Assembly (NCBI GenBank): GCA_964440215.1
Contig: CAYTRB010000001.1
Coordinates: 1-64,000 of the forward strand
Source: Methylocapsa sp964440215
GTDB lineage: Bacteria; Pseudomonadota; Alphaproteobacteria; Rhizobiales; Beijerinckiaceae
Reading direction: 5' to 3'
Length of the DNA: 64,000 nucleotides
The position numbers and the translations under genes are program-made. Under the pieces are notes generated by a model, which was given only the letters and a program-made list of their open reading frames with translations, had not been told where the DNA came from and made no database searches. Of this stretch, positions 43,002-53,700 are shown in pieces. The stretch's first letter is position 1. Each line of letters starts with the position of its first letter.

Positions 43002-43991
43002 TTAAGCAGGCGGCAGCAGCACCGCCGCGCCTTCGAGCCTGCCGGCCCGCAAATCAGCCAAGGCACAATTCGCTTGATCGAGCGGATAAGTCGTGGTCCG
43101 CGTCTCGATTCCGGCTTCGGCGGCGAAGGCGAGAAATGTTACGCCATCCTGCCGTGTGAGATTGGCGACCGAGATGATCTGACGTTCCTCCCATAGCAAA
43201 CGATAAGGAAAGGAGGGGATATCGCTCATGTGAATCCCGGCGCAAACGACAATGCCGCCCTTGCGCACCGCCGCGAGCGCAGCCGGCACCAGTTCTCCGA
43301 CCGGGGCATATATGATCGCCGCGTCGAGAGGTTCGGGCGGGGTTTCGCCGGAGCTTCCGGCCCAAGCCGCTCCGAGGCGCAAGGCAAACGCTTGCGCCGC
43401 CTTATCTCCTTCACGCGTAAAAGCAAAAACCTGGCTCCCCTGTTTGCGCGCGGCTTGCACGATGATATGAGCCGCCGCCCCGAAGCCATAGAGACCGAGT
43501 GTCTTTGCTTCACCCGCAAAACGAAGCGAACGCCAGCCGATGAGACCGGCACAGAGCAAAGGCGCTAGCGCCGCGGCGCTACCCTCCTGGCTCAAGTGAA
43601 AGGCATAGCGCGCGTCGGCAATCGCACGGGTCGCGTAACCGCCGTTTCGCGTGTAGCCCGTGAAGACCGGACGGTCGCAAAGATTCTCCCTGTGGCTCAC
43701 GCAATAGGGGCACACGCCGCAGGTCGACCCAAGCCAGGGAATGCCGACCCTCTCGCCAATTTCATGCCCTTCAACATGGGGGCCGAGCGCATCGATCCGC
43801 CCGACGATTTCATGCCCCGGTATGATTGGGAGTATCCTGTCTGGCAGCTCGCCATCCACAACATGGAGATCGGTCCGGCAGACGCCGCACGCTTCCACGC
43901 GGACCCGAAGTTCGCCTGGGCCGGGGATAGGATCGGGTAATTCCTCGTAAACCAAAGGCCTGCCTATTTCGTGCAGGACCATGCCAAACAT
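43002..43991 (-). CDS. Zinc-dependent alcohol dehydrogenase
   Basis: The 329-residue product is a medium-chain zinc dehydrogenase. Catalytic zinc ligands are in EACGVCRTDLHVVDG and PGHEIVGRI; structural zinc cysteines are in CGVCPYCVSHRENLC. The nucleotide domain has LGLYGFGAAAHI, a GxGxxA variant of the Rossmann loop. It belongs to the AdhA-like group acting on primary alcohols or aldehydes. It stands 43 bases downstream of the universal stress gene on the same strand, so the two may be co-transcribed. Confidence 0.9.
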   Translation of the reverse strand: MFGMVLHEIGRPLVYEELPDPIPGPGELRVRVEACGVCRTDLHVVDGELPDRILPIIPGHEIVGRIDALGPHVEGHEIGERVGIPWLGSTCGVCPYCVSHRENLCDRPVFTGYTRNGGYATRAIADARYAFHLSQEGSAAALAPLLCAGLIGWRSLRFAGEAKTLGLYGFGAAAHIIVQAARKQGSQVFAFTREGDKAAQAFALRLGAAWAGSSGETPPEPLDAAIIYAPVGELVPAALAAVRKGGIVVCAGIHMSDIPSFPYRLLWEERQIISVANLTRQDGVTFLAFAAEAGIETRTTTYPLDQANCALADLRAGRLEGAAVLLPPA

Positions 43992-44034
43992 TGGCGGCTC
44001 TCCAGTCTATGCGCGCGTCAACGCGCCTAAGACG

Positions 44035-44850
44035 TCAATGCGCAAGGAGATGACAGCGGGAGGGTTGCCTCAGAAGATCGCGCGTCACGCCACCGAAAAC
44101 CCATTCGCGGATTTTTCCGTGTCCGTAAGCACCCGCGACAATGAGGTCCAAGACTTCCGTGTCGGCAAGCGCGTCGAGTTGGGCTGCCGCGCCTTTGAGC
44201 AAGGGCTCGCTCCAAGCCGTTGCATTGACACCGTGGCCAGTAAGCCAAGCGATGACATCTTCGAGACGGTGATTGGCAGCCGCCGGATTATTACCCTCAT
44301 CGATTTCTGCGACGATGGCTTTTTGGCAGAGGTGCAAGAGAGGCAAGGCATCGTAAATCGCACGGCGCGCCTCCCGTGTATCCTTCCAAGCAACGAGGAT
44401 CCGCTCTGCCTTCAGTAGCGCGACGTCGTCTGGAACGAGGAGCAGCGGACGGCCGGCCCACATTACGAGATCGGCGGGATCGAGCCCAGTGTCATCGGCG
44501 CCCTTGCCAACAATCACGAGATCGGCCGCACGGCTCTCACCGGCGATAAAGGAAACAGGTTCAGCGATCGCCGACCTCCATTCGATTTGCTTGGCCCGGC
44601 CTTTCAGCGCTTCGCGAAAGCGCTCTTCCACCTGTTGAAGGCGTTTCGCGATATTCGCCTGGTTTTGCTTCCACATGTCGACATTCGCAAAGGCATCGCT
44701 TTCCGCAAGACCGAGCGGAACAATCACTTCCTGCGCGGCAATTCCGATGACGCGCGCATCGAATCGCTCGGCAAGGGTTGCGGCGATATGGAGCCGGTTA
44801 TCATGTTTTGGGTTCAGATCGCAACAGACCATCAAAGTATTATAGGACAT
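44035..44850 (-). CDS. Tandem-domain universal stress protein
   Basis: The 271-residue product contains two UspA-type domains: the first from YNTLMVCCDLNPKHDNRLHI to VPDDVALLKAE, the second from RILVAWKDTREARRAI to the C-terminus with VAGAYGHGKIREWVFGGVTR. The G-x2-G-x9-G ATP motif is recognisable in the second domain and degenerate in the first (VIVGKGADD). Usp proteins respond to energy or oxidative stress. Confidence 0.88.
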   Translation of the reverse strand: MSYNTLMVCCDLNPKHDNRLHIAATLAERFDARVIGIAAQEVIVPLGLAESDAFANVDMWKQNQANIAKRLQQVEERFREALKGRAKQIEWRSAIAEPVSFIAGESRAADLVIVGKGADDTGLDPADLVMWAGRPLLLVPDDVALLKAERILVAWKDTREARRAIYDALPLLHLCQKAIVAEIDEGNNPAAANHRLEDVIAWLTGHGVNATAWSEPLLKGAAAQLDALADTEVLDLIVAGAYGHGKIREWVFGGVTRDLLRQPSRCHLLAH

Positions 44851-44994
44851 CGGAGACTCCCGCTGCGGTTGGCCTTCGGCATGAGCATGATCGTGCCAGT
44901 TTCACCGGCTTTGACTTTGATCTTTCTCAAGCCTGGCCGCTCACGCCAGTGACTTTATTATGTTCCAAGCGCTGCTAGGCTAACGTATGCCCGT

Positions 44995-45408
44995 TCACAC
45001 AGGTTCCACCGAGGCGACCTGAAACGTATGCAGGCCGTCGTCCTCGCGGACCGACACATAGTCACCAATAATGAACCGGTCAGAGCTGAAGTGATAGCCG
45101 GTTTCGTCGGCCTGATCGCCGCCGACGTCATAGCGAAAAGCCCAAGCACCGCCAGGTTTGCGCACCAGATGGCCGATGCCGTCGGCTTCGTCCGGACGAA
45201 ACCGGACGACTCGGCAAAAGTCATGATATCCGTGCCACAAATTGGGATCGATCCGGCCATCGGCATCGAGCGGCGCGACGAAAGTATAGCCGATCAAAGC
45301 GCTTCCCTTGGGATAGCCTTTTTCGCGCGCGAGTTCCAGACGAACGCGCCGGAAGGCTGGCGGTAGCGTGGTCCAGTCGAGCTTTGCGGTGGGGTCCAAA
45401 TGTTTCAC
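44995..45408 (-). CDS. Conserved hypothetical protein
   Basis: I place the start at the GTG at 45408 because AAGAGG lies six bases upstream and the sequence from there (KHLDPTAKLDWTTLPPAFRR) reads as a compact 137-residue protein; a frame from 45516 has a low-quality extension. The product is soluble, rich in Asp/Tyr/Trp (NLWHGYHDFCRVVRF, WAFRYDVGGDQADETGYHF) and has no membrane segment. I do not recognise a named family. Confidence 0.65.
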   Translation of the reverse strand: MKHLDPTAKLDWTTLPPAFRRVRLELAREKGYPKGSALIGYTFVAPLDADGRIDPNLWHGYHDFCRVVRFRPDEADGIGHLVRKPGGAWAFRYDVGGDQADETGYHFSSDRFIIGDYVSVREDDGLHTFQVASVEPV

Positions 45409-45661
45409 AGGGTCCTCTTGGCGCTTTCTCCCCGTGCGGTAGCTATTTTTCTGGATATGGTCCGCCTTTGGCCCGAAAGAGCGAAGGAAGACCACCAGCC
45501 ACTGGCACGGATCCATATAACGCGGCTTTTTATGCCGTGTAGTTCCCTTTTATTGATTATCTTAGCTGTAGCTTTTGAGGATTGATTTGAATCAACGAGG
45601 CAAGCGCTTTGATCTTAAATATAGTTGGCACGCTTTTGGGTTTGGTACCGCAACTGGCGCT

Positions 45662-48600
45662 TCACGCGTTGGCATCCAACTCCATGCTTAAGTCTTGAAG
45701 GTCAGCGGGCAGCAAGGGCTGCACGCTATGTTCACCCCAAAGCCTCCGGTGCCCAAGGAGACGGCGGACCACAAGGCTAATGAAGATGCCGGGGCCGCTG
45801 GAATAGATCCGCCAACCTCCTTCGACGTCAATATCAGCGGATTTGACCCGCCACCAATCGGCACTTGCGGCATAACGGTCGCCGAACGCCGCATCGCTGC
45901 TGCTGAAATAGGCGTTGCGCTGGCGCAGGTCCGCTTGCGCGAGGCAGTCCGTCACGGCGATGGGACTTGCAAGTTGAAGGGCTTCCCAAAGCGCTTCGGC
46001 TTCGCCCAGAATCGCTAGGGCCTCCACATAGCGCAGATGCGCGTGAACATACATGAGGCCGATTTCGCGCCCGAAGTAAGACGAGGATTCGGCGCGCCTG
46101 AATATGGTTTGCAGGCCGCCCCGGTAAGTGACCGGCCGGTCGATCAGGCGGACGCCATCGGGGAACAGCAAATGCTCGCGGATCAGCTGGAGATGATGTT
46201 CCGCCTGTCGCGGGGTAAAGAGTCCGCCGATGATGCTCTGCGTCATCGGCAGCAGCGAGTATCTGAGACCCGTGCGCGTATCGCTTGGATGCAGCAGCAG
46301 CTCGGGCTTCTCCGCGCCCGGCTCGAAAATTCCATAGCCCGCGACGGTGCCATCAGCCAGGAGATAATGGTTGAAGTCAAGGCGCATCGCCGCCGCTAGC
46401 TCGTTCAGTTCCCCGGCACGGGTGTCGCGGCCCGACCGCCGCAGAACCTCGGCGTAGCGATTGAGCTGCTCGTACAACAGCGCGACCGTCCAGCTGCTCA
46501 CCATCCAGTCCCGCATGCGGGGATCGACGGGCTGCAGAGAATCGTTCCAATCGCCCTCGCCGTAGCGGACGAGATGGGTGCCAGGGACGAAGCGCGCCCG
46601 CACCACGGCAAGCAGGCTATCGATATGTTCGGCCACGCTGTCCTGCCGCGCTGTCAATTCGAACGTATCCTCTCGCCGCCAGGCGAGTTTCTCGTCGAGA
46701 AAGCCGAAGTCCCCGGTTGCCTCGATGTAGTCGTTGAGGGCCTTGAGCGGCCAGACGATCACATCACCATGGCTCACCCTATCCTGGATGATCGAATAGG
46801 GTTCGAGCATGAACCATTGCGGCCAATCGCCCGTCTCATATTGCTGAGCAAAGACAATCCGCAGGATTGCCTTCACGAGTTTATCATGTTCCAGCGCGAG
46901 CAGAAACTCGACCGGTCCCTGGCAGACATCGCGGGTTCCCCAGGCGGCGCCGGTATATTGTTCGAGCCCATGCGGCACGGTCAGATGGATCATGGCATTG
47001 TGGGCGAGCCAAGGAATCAGCGCGTTGAGCGCGGCGCCCTCACGGCCACCGCCTATGATGCGGAGGTTGCGGGTGACGCCGTCCCAATAGCGGCCAGCCG
47101 GCGCAAGAAGGTTCCGGTCGGAGGTCGCAGTCTGATATTTGACGGCAAGTTGCGCCGCCAATTCAGGATCTTTCATCGAACCAACGGCGGCGAAACAAAA
47201 TTCGTGCACGGGCCCCGTGCGAAACGCAATATAAGCCCCATTGGCCCCTTGCTGGGGTTGTCTATCGGCGTAAAGCAGTTCGCCGCCGCCGATCGCTTCA
47301 ACGGCATCAGGCGTGCTGGTGACCAGATGATAGACAGCGTTCGGGTAATGCTGGCCCCAGATCGACTTTAAGTCCGGACGCAAGGAAAAGCGCTTGGCTT
47401 GCGGGTCAACTTCGATCGGGCTCTCGGTGTCGAGTTCGCGTTCGCCCAGCACCAAATGTCCGAAGACGAGAAAGCGGCAAGCTTCGCCATCGACGGCGAC
47501 GCGCCATTGCATCGCTGGGTCTTCCCCGGATGCGATGGCATGCACGCTGACCGTGCGGCTGGAAAAGCGGTAGATCCAGCGGCAATCGGAGAGGCCCATT
47601 TCGAAAGCCGAGGGAACCGCGAGCAGCCGCCAGCCTTCGCCCGCGTCGATCAATATGCGCAGACCGCTCGCGCGGGTGATATTATAAGGGTCGCGCGACA
47701 CCGAAAAAAGCTTGTGAAACGATGTGTTTCCTATCGTCAGTTGGGCAGCGAACACGCCCTGCATCCAGCATGTGGCGCATAGCGTCGCCTCGTCGGGCAG
47801 CATCGACTGGCCGGAGCGCAGCAAAGTGCCGTGCCGGCGTGTGACGCGGAGCTCCTTGTCGCGAAGCACGACATGCCGGTTGCGCGGCGGATCTCGAGTG
47901 AAAAAGGAAAGAAGCTCTCCGTCTCGCGTCTCTTCGTGGAGCCGTTCGGGGTAGAGTTGCGCGAGGCCCAAAGCATCAAGCGGCTCGGCCACGGCGGCAG
48001 GCGCATCCTGCGGCAAGCTTCTGGCCGGTGGAGCGAGCACGGTGGCGGCGGTGTCCTTATTGTCCTGCACCCAATCGTGATCTAGGACATCGAGCCGGGC
48101 GAGATCGTCATCGCTCGACGCTCCGGCGTGATCGGATACGGATAGACCGAAGAAGCGCCATGTCGCACCCGCGCCCGGTGGCAGCAAAGCTGGCTTTGAT
48201 TGGATCGCGGCACAGGCGAGTTCATGCTGCAACCGTGCGTCCGGCAAGCCTGCGCCAAACGCAAAGCCAAACGCATTGCCGTCGCGAAAGGCCGGGCCGA
48301 AGAGCTGCTTCCCGTCGGTCGCAAAGCCGCACGCGCCGTCGAGGCACCCGTGTGCAACCCAGGGGTTCTGGCCGCCCTGCGCGAGGTTTTGCCGGCTCAT
48401 GACTACCGGTCCGTAAACAGGGTGCCGCGCGATATGATGGTCGATATATTGCGACGCGTAGGCTTCGTTGTTCATCAGAAAGCCGCGGTCGCCGAGGCCG
48501 AGGTCCTGGATGAGAATGGCGTCGAGAGATCGCGCGGCGGCACCTGTATTCCTCGCCTCTAAATGCCACAGCCAAGCGGGGTTTTGCGGATGCAGAAAGA

Positions 48601-48934
48601 GTGTGAGGCGGTGGCGGATCCCGCTCGTCTCCGCTTCCCACACAAAACGGTCTTCAGCAAACCCGAACCGGGCATTGGCGCCAGCACCGGCGGTTTGGAG
48701 CGGGAAGGGAGCCTCGCCCTCAACACGCAGATAAATCCGGGCTATGCCATTATCGACCGGCGAGCCGAGCAGCTGGTTGATGAGGGTCACGCCGTTCGGG
48801 CGCTGGTGTTCGATTGCGAAGATGCAGCCGTTCGGAAGAACACTGATGGACAAGCCGGCGCGATTCTCGATCCGTCGCAGGCCGAGATCACAGTCGCGCG
48901 GCGTCGTCCACCTGCGCTTGCCTGAAAACGTCAT
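45662..48934 (-). CDS. GH94-like glycoside phosphorylase/cyclic glucan-type enzyme
   Basis: The 1090-residue product resembles GH94 (formerly GT36) enzymes, which phosphorolyse beta-glucosides or form the C-terminal part of cyclic beta-1,2-glucan synthase. It has a long N-terminal beta-sandwich region (about 1-640), a linker helix block and an (alpha/alpha)6 barrel with EQYTGAAWGTRDVCQGP and the acid motif GEGDWNDSLQPVDP (Asp about residue 797). No signal peptide or membrane helix is present and no GT84 domain is attached, so it is a stand-alone cytoplasmic enzyme. The substrate is not predictable. Confidence 0.8.
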   Translation of the reverse strand: MTFSGKRRWTTPRDCDLGLRRIENRAGLSISVLPNGCIFAIEHQRPNGVTLINQLLGSPVDNGIARIYLRVEGEAPFPLQTAGAGANARFGFAEDRFVWEAETSGIRHRLTLFLHPQNPAWLWHLEARNTGAAARSLDAILIQDLGLGDRGFLMNNEAYASQYIDHHIARHPVYGPVVMSRQNLAQGGQNPWVAHGCLDGACGFATDGKQLFGPAFRDGNAFGFAFGAGLPDARLQHELACAAIQSKPALLPPGAGATWRFFGLSVSDHAGASSDDDLARLDVLDHDWVQDNKDTAATVLAPPARSLPQDAPAAVAEPLDALGLAQLYPERLHEETRDGELLSFFTRDPPRNRHVVLRDKELRVTRRHGTLLRSGQSMLPDEATLCATCWMQGVFAAQLTIGNTSFHKLFSVSRDPYNITRASGLRILIDAGEGWRLLAVPSAFEMGLSDCRWIYRFSSRTVSVHAIASGEDPAMQWRVAVDGEACRFLVFGHLVLGERELDTESPIEVDPQAKRFSLRPDLKSIWGQHYPNAVYHLVTSTPDAVEAIGGGELLYADRQPQQGANGAYIAFRTGPVHEFCFAAVGSMKDPELAAQLAVKYQTATSDRNLLAPAGRYWDGVTRNLRIIGGGREGAALNALIPWLAHNAMIHLTVPHGLEQYTGAAWGTRDVCQGPVEFLLALEHDKLVKAILRIVFAQQYETGDWPQWFMLEPYSIIQDRVSHGDVIVWPLKALNDYIEATGDFGFLDEKLAWRREDTFELTARQDSVAEHIDSLLAVVRARFVPGTHLVRYGEGDWNDSLQPVDPRMRDWMVSSWTVALLYEQLNRYAEVLRRSGRDTRAGELNELAAAMRLDFNHYLLADGTVAGYGIFEPGAEKPELLLHPSDTRTGLRYSLLPMTQSIIGGLFTPRQAEHHLQLIREHLLFPDGVRLIDRPVTYRGGLQTIFRRAESSSYFGREIGLMYVHAHLRYVEALAILGEAEALWEALQLASPIAVTDCLAQADLRQRNAYFSSSDAAFGDRYAASADWWRVKSADIDVEGGWRIYSSGPGIFISLVVRRLLGHRRLWGEHSVQPLLPADLQDLSMELDANA

Positions 48935-49069
48935 CTGCTTCCTCGCCTTGTGGTTTGTCGAGAATAGAGAAGCGCTGCCCGATAAGGTGGAATGACGTCA
49001 CAGGAAAGAATGCGCTCAAAAGAGTCCATCAGATCGGGACATGTGGTCGAGCGGTTGGGCTAGAGATTG

Positions 49070-49119
49070 GGATCCTCTGATCGAAATGGAATCGCTCAAA
49101 TTCAAAGAATTGGAGCCTG
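49070..49119 (+). repeat. Dispersed repeat homologous to 5205-5254
   Basis: GGATCCTCTGATCGA (49070-49084) is identical to 5205-5219 and the following 35 bases match at 21 positions without gaps (36 of 50 overall). Here the left palindromic arm seen at 5186 has decayed. It lies in the 48935-49324 gap between the GH94-like gene and the L,D-transpeptidase gene, which otherwise shows no gene. Confidence 0.65.
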
Positions 49120-49324
49120 CCGGAATCGAAAAAGCCGATCAACATTTTCGGAGCAAGCTCTAGCTCAAAAGCGAAGATGCGGCTACCGGAAATGAATTTC
49201 CGGTCCTGCCGGACCCGCCAGCTGCGGGTGCCGGACACTGTCTGTCTTATCTAAACGGTGGGGGAACGTTTTGATTTGTCGCGCCCCAGCGCATCGGCGG
49301 GTTACTTTCCGTGCCGCGTGCAGA

Positions 49325-49915
49325 TCAGGGCCAAGCGGGCCATAGCGGTTGCGACCTGACGACGGGATTGGCCTGCCAAGCCCGAACCGGGGCGGCTGTC
49401 CGCCTCACCGGCGCGTAGGCGAGGGCATTATGATGTCTCGGGTGCCATGCGGCATAGGCCGTTCCTGAGCTGTGGAAATGGTGCGCATAGCTTGTGCTTG
49501 AAGGCGATCCATATATATGGATCGAGCCACCCTCGGCTTGCACCAAGTGGTATAGAATCGCGGCATTGCCAGGGGCGATACGCACGCAGCCGTGCGAGGC
49601 GGGATGGCCAAGGGATCCCGTCGAATACGTGCCATGAATCGCATAGCCGCCGGCGAAAAAGATGGAATAAGGCATTGGCGACATGTGGTATTTGTGCGAA
49701 AAATGGGAGCGCTGCAAACTGTAGGGCCGGTAGGTGCCGCGCGGAGTCCGGTAGCCCGAGCGGGCCGTCGAAACCCGCCAGTCATAGCTGCCGCTCGCTG
49801 AGCTCACATGCATGGTCTGCGAGCTCAGATCGATATTGATCTGCACCGATGCTTCAGCCTCCGGAATGGTGAGGAACCCACAAGTGAGTGCGCAAGCACT
49901 TAAGATACCACGCAT
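49325..49915 (-). CDS. L,D-transpeptidase (YkuD domain)
   Basis: The enzyme makes 3-3 cross-links in peptidoglycan or attaches proteins to it. The 196-residue product has a signal peptide (ILSACALTCGFLTIPEAEA) and a YkuD domain with IHGTYSTGSLGHPASHGCVR, containing the catalytic His and the SHGCVR cysteine. The C-terminal 50 residues are Ala/His/Arg-rich and low complexity. Length is typical for the small rhizobial members. Confidence 0.92.
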   Translation of the reverse strand: MRGILSACALTCGFLTIPEAEASVQINIDLSSQTMHVSSASGSYDWRVSTARSGYRTPRGTYRPYSLQRSHFSHKYHMSPMPYSIFFAGGYAIHGTYSTGSLGHPASHGCVRIAPGNAAILYHLVQAEGGSIHIYGSPSSTSYAHHFHSSGTAYAAWHPRHHNALAYAPVRRTAAPVRAWQANPVVRSQPLWPAWP

Positions 49916-50107
49916 AATGTGCTCCTCTTGGAGGCTTCGAAAGCAAGCTTCCGAAGCAATCTCAATTTTTAAATTTCAGGTAAATTGCAAAGCTTCCGTG
50001 AGGTTTTCGAAAAGTGCCTCTCTGGCATGACAAAATGGGGTACGCGTGGTTAATTTTTCTATAATCCGTCCTGTTACGTTAACATTTTTCTCCGCTTGAA
50101 TCTGACG

Positions 50108-50638
50108 CTAAAGCGCTCTGACCGCGGCGAGCACCGCTTCGGCGTGACCGGGGACCTTCACCTTGTTCCATACCGTTGTGATCTGGCCGTCCTTGCCGAT
50201 GAGGAAGGTCGTGCGCTCGACCCCCATGTATTTCCGGCCATACATGCTTTTTTCAGCCCACACGCCATAGGCTTCAAGCATCGCCTTTGATTCGTCGGCC
50301 GCGAGTGCGATATCAAGCTTATGTTTGGTCTTGAACTTTGCATGGCTTGCTACACTATCTGGCGATACACCAAGAATTGCCGCGCCGGCCTTTTTGAATT
50401 CGCCCCGCAAGCCGTTAAAGTCGATCGCTTCCTTCGTGCAGCCGGAGGTATCGTCCTTCGGATAGAAATAGAGAACGAGAGTCTGGCCGGCAAAACTCGC
50501 GAGGGAAATATTGGCTCCCGAATCAACCGCTAACTCGAAATCCGGAGCTTTGTTCCCAGGACCGAGCTTTTTCCTCGCAGGCTCGGCCAAATTCTTTTTA
50601 TCGTTCTTCGATTGTTCATTCGACGCGTTTTTATTCAT
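50108..50638 (-). CDS. bcp: Bcp-type peroxiredoxin
   Basis: Bcp is a thiol peroxidase that reduces hydroperoxides. The ATG at 50638 has AAGGAAGG upstream and gives 176 residues; the first 25 are a charged Asn/Lys-rich extension not seen in most Bcp. The peroxidatic cysteine is in YPKDDTSGCTKEAIDF. The resolving cysteine five residues later (CTxEAC in E. coli Bcp) is Ile here, so it must work as a 1-Cys enzyme or use another partner. The rest (GVSPDSVASHAKFKTKH, ERTTFLIGKDG) is typical. Confidence 0.9.
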   Translation of the reverse strand: MNKNASNEQSKNDKKNLAEPARKKLGPGNKAPDFELAVDSGANISLASFAGQTLVLYFYPKDDTSGCTKEAIDFNGLRGEFKKAGAAILGVSPDSVASHAKFKTKHKLDIALAADESKAMLEAYGVWAEKSMYGRKYMGVERTTFLIGKDGQITTVWNKVKVPGHAEAVLAAVRAL

Positions 50639-50774
50639 GGGCCTTCCTTTCGTCACATTGAACGGCGATTGGCAGAGCCCAACCTTTCGCTGCTGTGCGC
50701 CGTGCGTTTTTTCGATAGAGCGCCTATCCGATAAATGCGTATAGTGGCACAGGGTCAAAGTTTCCAGCTTCAGC

Positions 50775-53700
50775 TTGCTTTTGAAAGGCCGCGAGCGGTT
50801 GGTCGGACATGAGAATGAACATCCAGCCGGGTCGCGGACTTGGCTTGGACAGTGGCTGCGCCGGCAAGGTGGAGCGGCGAATGCCTCTCCGTGCACTGGG
50901 CTGAAGCGTAGCCGCAGGCGCGGGCCCGCACGGTTTGCCTGGACCACTTGCAAGCTGATGCTGGGATTAGCTTTACTGGCACTCATTTGCGGCGGTTTCT
51001 TCGTCGCCCGCATCACGCTGGGGCCGCTTTCGATCAAAGGTCTCGGGCCGCAAATCGCGCATGCCCTCGACGAGCGTTTCGGCCGTGGCTATGAATTCAG
51101 CTTCGGGGAAACGGCAATCGTCAAGAATGGCTATGCGCCAGCTTTGAGCATCGACAAATTGTCGATTAAGGAACGCTCCGGCCACACGCTCTTGACCGCC
51201 CCGCGCGCCGAAGTGTCGGTCGATCCTTTTGCCCTCATTCTCGGCCGCGTGACACCAAAACAACTCGAAATCTTCGACGTCGAGGTGCATTTGGCGTTAC
51301 GGCCAGACGGTTCGCTCGCCCTGCCGGTTTCGTCTGACTCCCTGGATGCCGTGGCGCTTACGCCGCCGCTGGCCTCGGCGCTTGCGGCGGAGGGCAATTC
51401 GCCGCCTGCGAACGCGGGCGCGCCAAATCGCGCTCAAGACCCCGCGGCAATGCCGCCGCGCGCTTTGCTTGTCAAGCAGATGGCTGCATCGATCCGGCTC
51501 ATCATCGACACGCTGACCAATCCGGAAAGTCCGGCCGCGGCGATCGATCGTATCGGAATCACGCGCGGTAAGCTTGTCATCGATGACGAGACCACCGGCC
51601 AAACGCTGGTCTTCAATGGCGTCAATCTCGAATTCGCGAAAGCCTTCGGCGCCACGCGGTTCAATCTTTCCGTCGAGGGGCCGAACGGCCGCTGGTTGGC
51701 CTCGGGCGTTGCCGATGGGAAGCCCGGCTCCGATCGCGGGCTCAAGCTTTCGTTCGCCAATCTCTCTCTCGATGAAATCTTGCTTGCGACAGGTTCGCGC
51801 ACGATCGGCGCCGATTTCGATATGCCGCTGTCCGGCAAGCTCAGCCTCCGTTTGCAAGGCGGCGACACGCTTTCGGAAGCGGCAGGTCAATTCGAACTTG
51901 GCGCCGGTTACCTGCGGTTCGACAATCCCAACGATGAACCCATGATGGTCGACGAGATCAATGGCGGATTTCACTGGGATTCGGCGGCGCGGCGCATCGT
52001 TCTCGATCATTGGCGGCTAGCGGCGGGGGCGACGCATTTCGCGGTTTCCGGGGCGGTGAAGCCCCCGGTTCGCGAGGGCGATCCGTGGTCGATCGGGCTT
52101 ATCAATGCGGAGCCGGGCGTCTCGGGTCCCGAGCGGCCCGGCGAAAAGCCCGTCCTCATTGATCACGTCGGCGTCGCGGCGCGGCTTTTTCTAACGGAAA
52201 AAAAATTCCTCATCGACCGGTTCTCTTTCAGCGGTCCGCAGTGCGGCTTTGCCATGGCCGGAGCGATCGATTGGATCAGTGGACCCCACATAAGGCTTGG
52301 CGCCTCGATCTCGCCGACCCCGGTCAGTGCCGCCATGCGCCTCTGGCCATCCTTCCTCGCGCCGCCGGTCAAGTCCTATTTGCTTCCCCGCGTCCGCGAG
52401 GGAACATTGCAGAAGGGCACGATGCAGATCGATTTCGATGCCGCCGATTTGCAGGCCATGATGGCGGATCGCCCGCCTCCGGATGAAAAGTCCGCGGTCG
52501 ATTTTACGATCGCCAACGCGAGCCTCGAATTTTTGTCCGGCGTGCCGCCTTTGCGCGGCATCAATGGGGTCGGCCATATGACCGGCCGGACCGCGACTTT
52601 CACGGTCGCGAACGCGGCCCTGGATGCTGGCGATGACCGCGTGTTGAGCCTATCGGGTGGCAGCTTCCATATTGCCGACACCGGGTTGAAACCGACGCCC
52701 GCCGTCATAGAAGCCAGGGTGACGGGCAGCGTCGAGGCGGTCGGACAGCTTCTATCGTATGACGCTCTTAAGCCCTATGCCAATCTTCCGCTCGATCCCG
52801 CGACCTTGCGGGGACAGAACGACGGCACGCTCGAACTCGATATGAAGCTTGGCCCCAACATGGGACCGGCCGACATTACGCTCAAGATCAATACCGATGT
52901 TACCAATTTTACCGCCGAAAGGCTGATCGGCAACGAGAAGCTCGACGCCGCGACACTGAATGTCAACGTGGATCCTGCCGGCGGCCTAAAAACGAGCGGA
53001 CAGGGCATGATGTTCGGCGTGCCGGTGACGATCGCCATGACGCGGCTGCCGGGTAAGGCCGCCGAAGCATCGATTGCGATGACTCTCGACGATGCCGCCC
53101 GCACAAGGCTAGGTTTTGGTTCGATCCCAGGGCTGAGTGGCCCAATCGGTGCCAAAATGAGTGCTCCGATCGGAACCGGGGAAAAGCCCAAGGCGCGGGT
53201 CGAACTTGATTTGAGTCACGCTGACTTTGAGATTTCTGGAATTTCAAAACCCGCCGGCCAACCGGGAAAAATGACATTCGTGCTGGCCGTCAATGACACT
53301 GGATCATTGCTCGATCAACTTGTTATCGATGCCGGAACCATTCAGTTGCGGGGCACTGCAAACCTCGGCACGGATTTTTCTCTTATTGCGGCAAGATTTC
53401 CACAGGCCAAACTATCGGTTGGCGATGATATGAAAATCGATGTGACAAGGGCCGGCGAGACGATGAAAGTCGTCGTTCAGGGCACCACGATCGATGCAAG
53501 GCCATTCTTGAAATCGTTGATTTTCAGCCCTCCGGAACACGCTAGCGACGTGGCGGGCACCGGTGACGATCATAAGGACGCCGGCCCGATCAAGGAGATC
53601 GAGTATGATGTTAAATCCGCCATTCTCAGCGGATACAACAAGGTTAACATCACCGAGGCTGATTTGAGCTATGCTAAACGCGGGGACCAGATAAGGAAAT

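Noticed and set aside
49029..49238. 69-codon minus-strand frame and a tRNA-like GTGGTCGAGCGGTTGG string
   Set aside because: The frame overlaps the dispersed repeat, and the string lacks a cloverleaf with acceptor and T arms.
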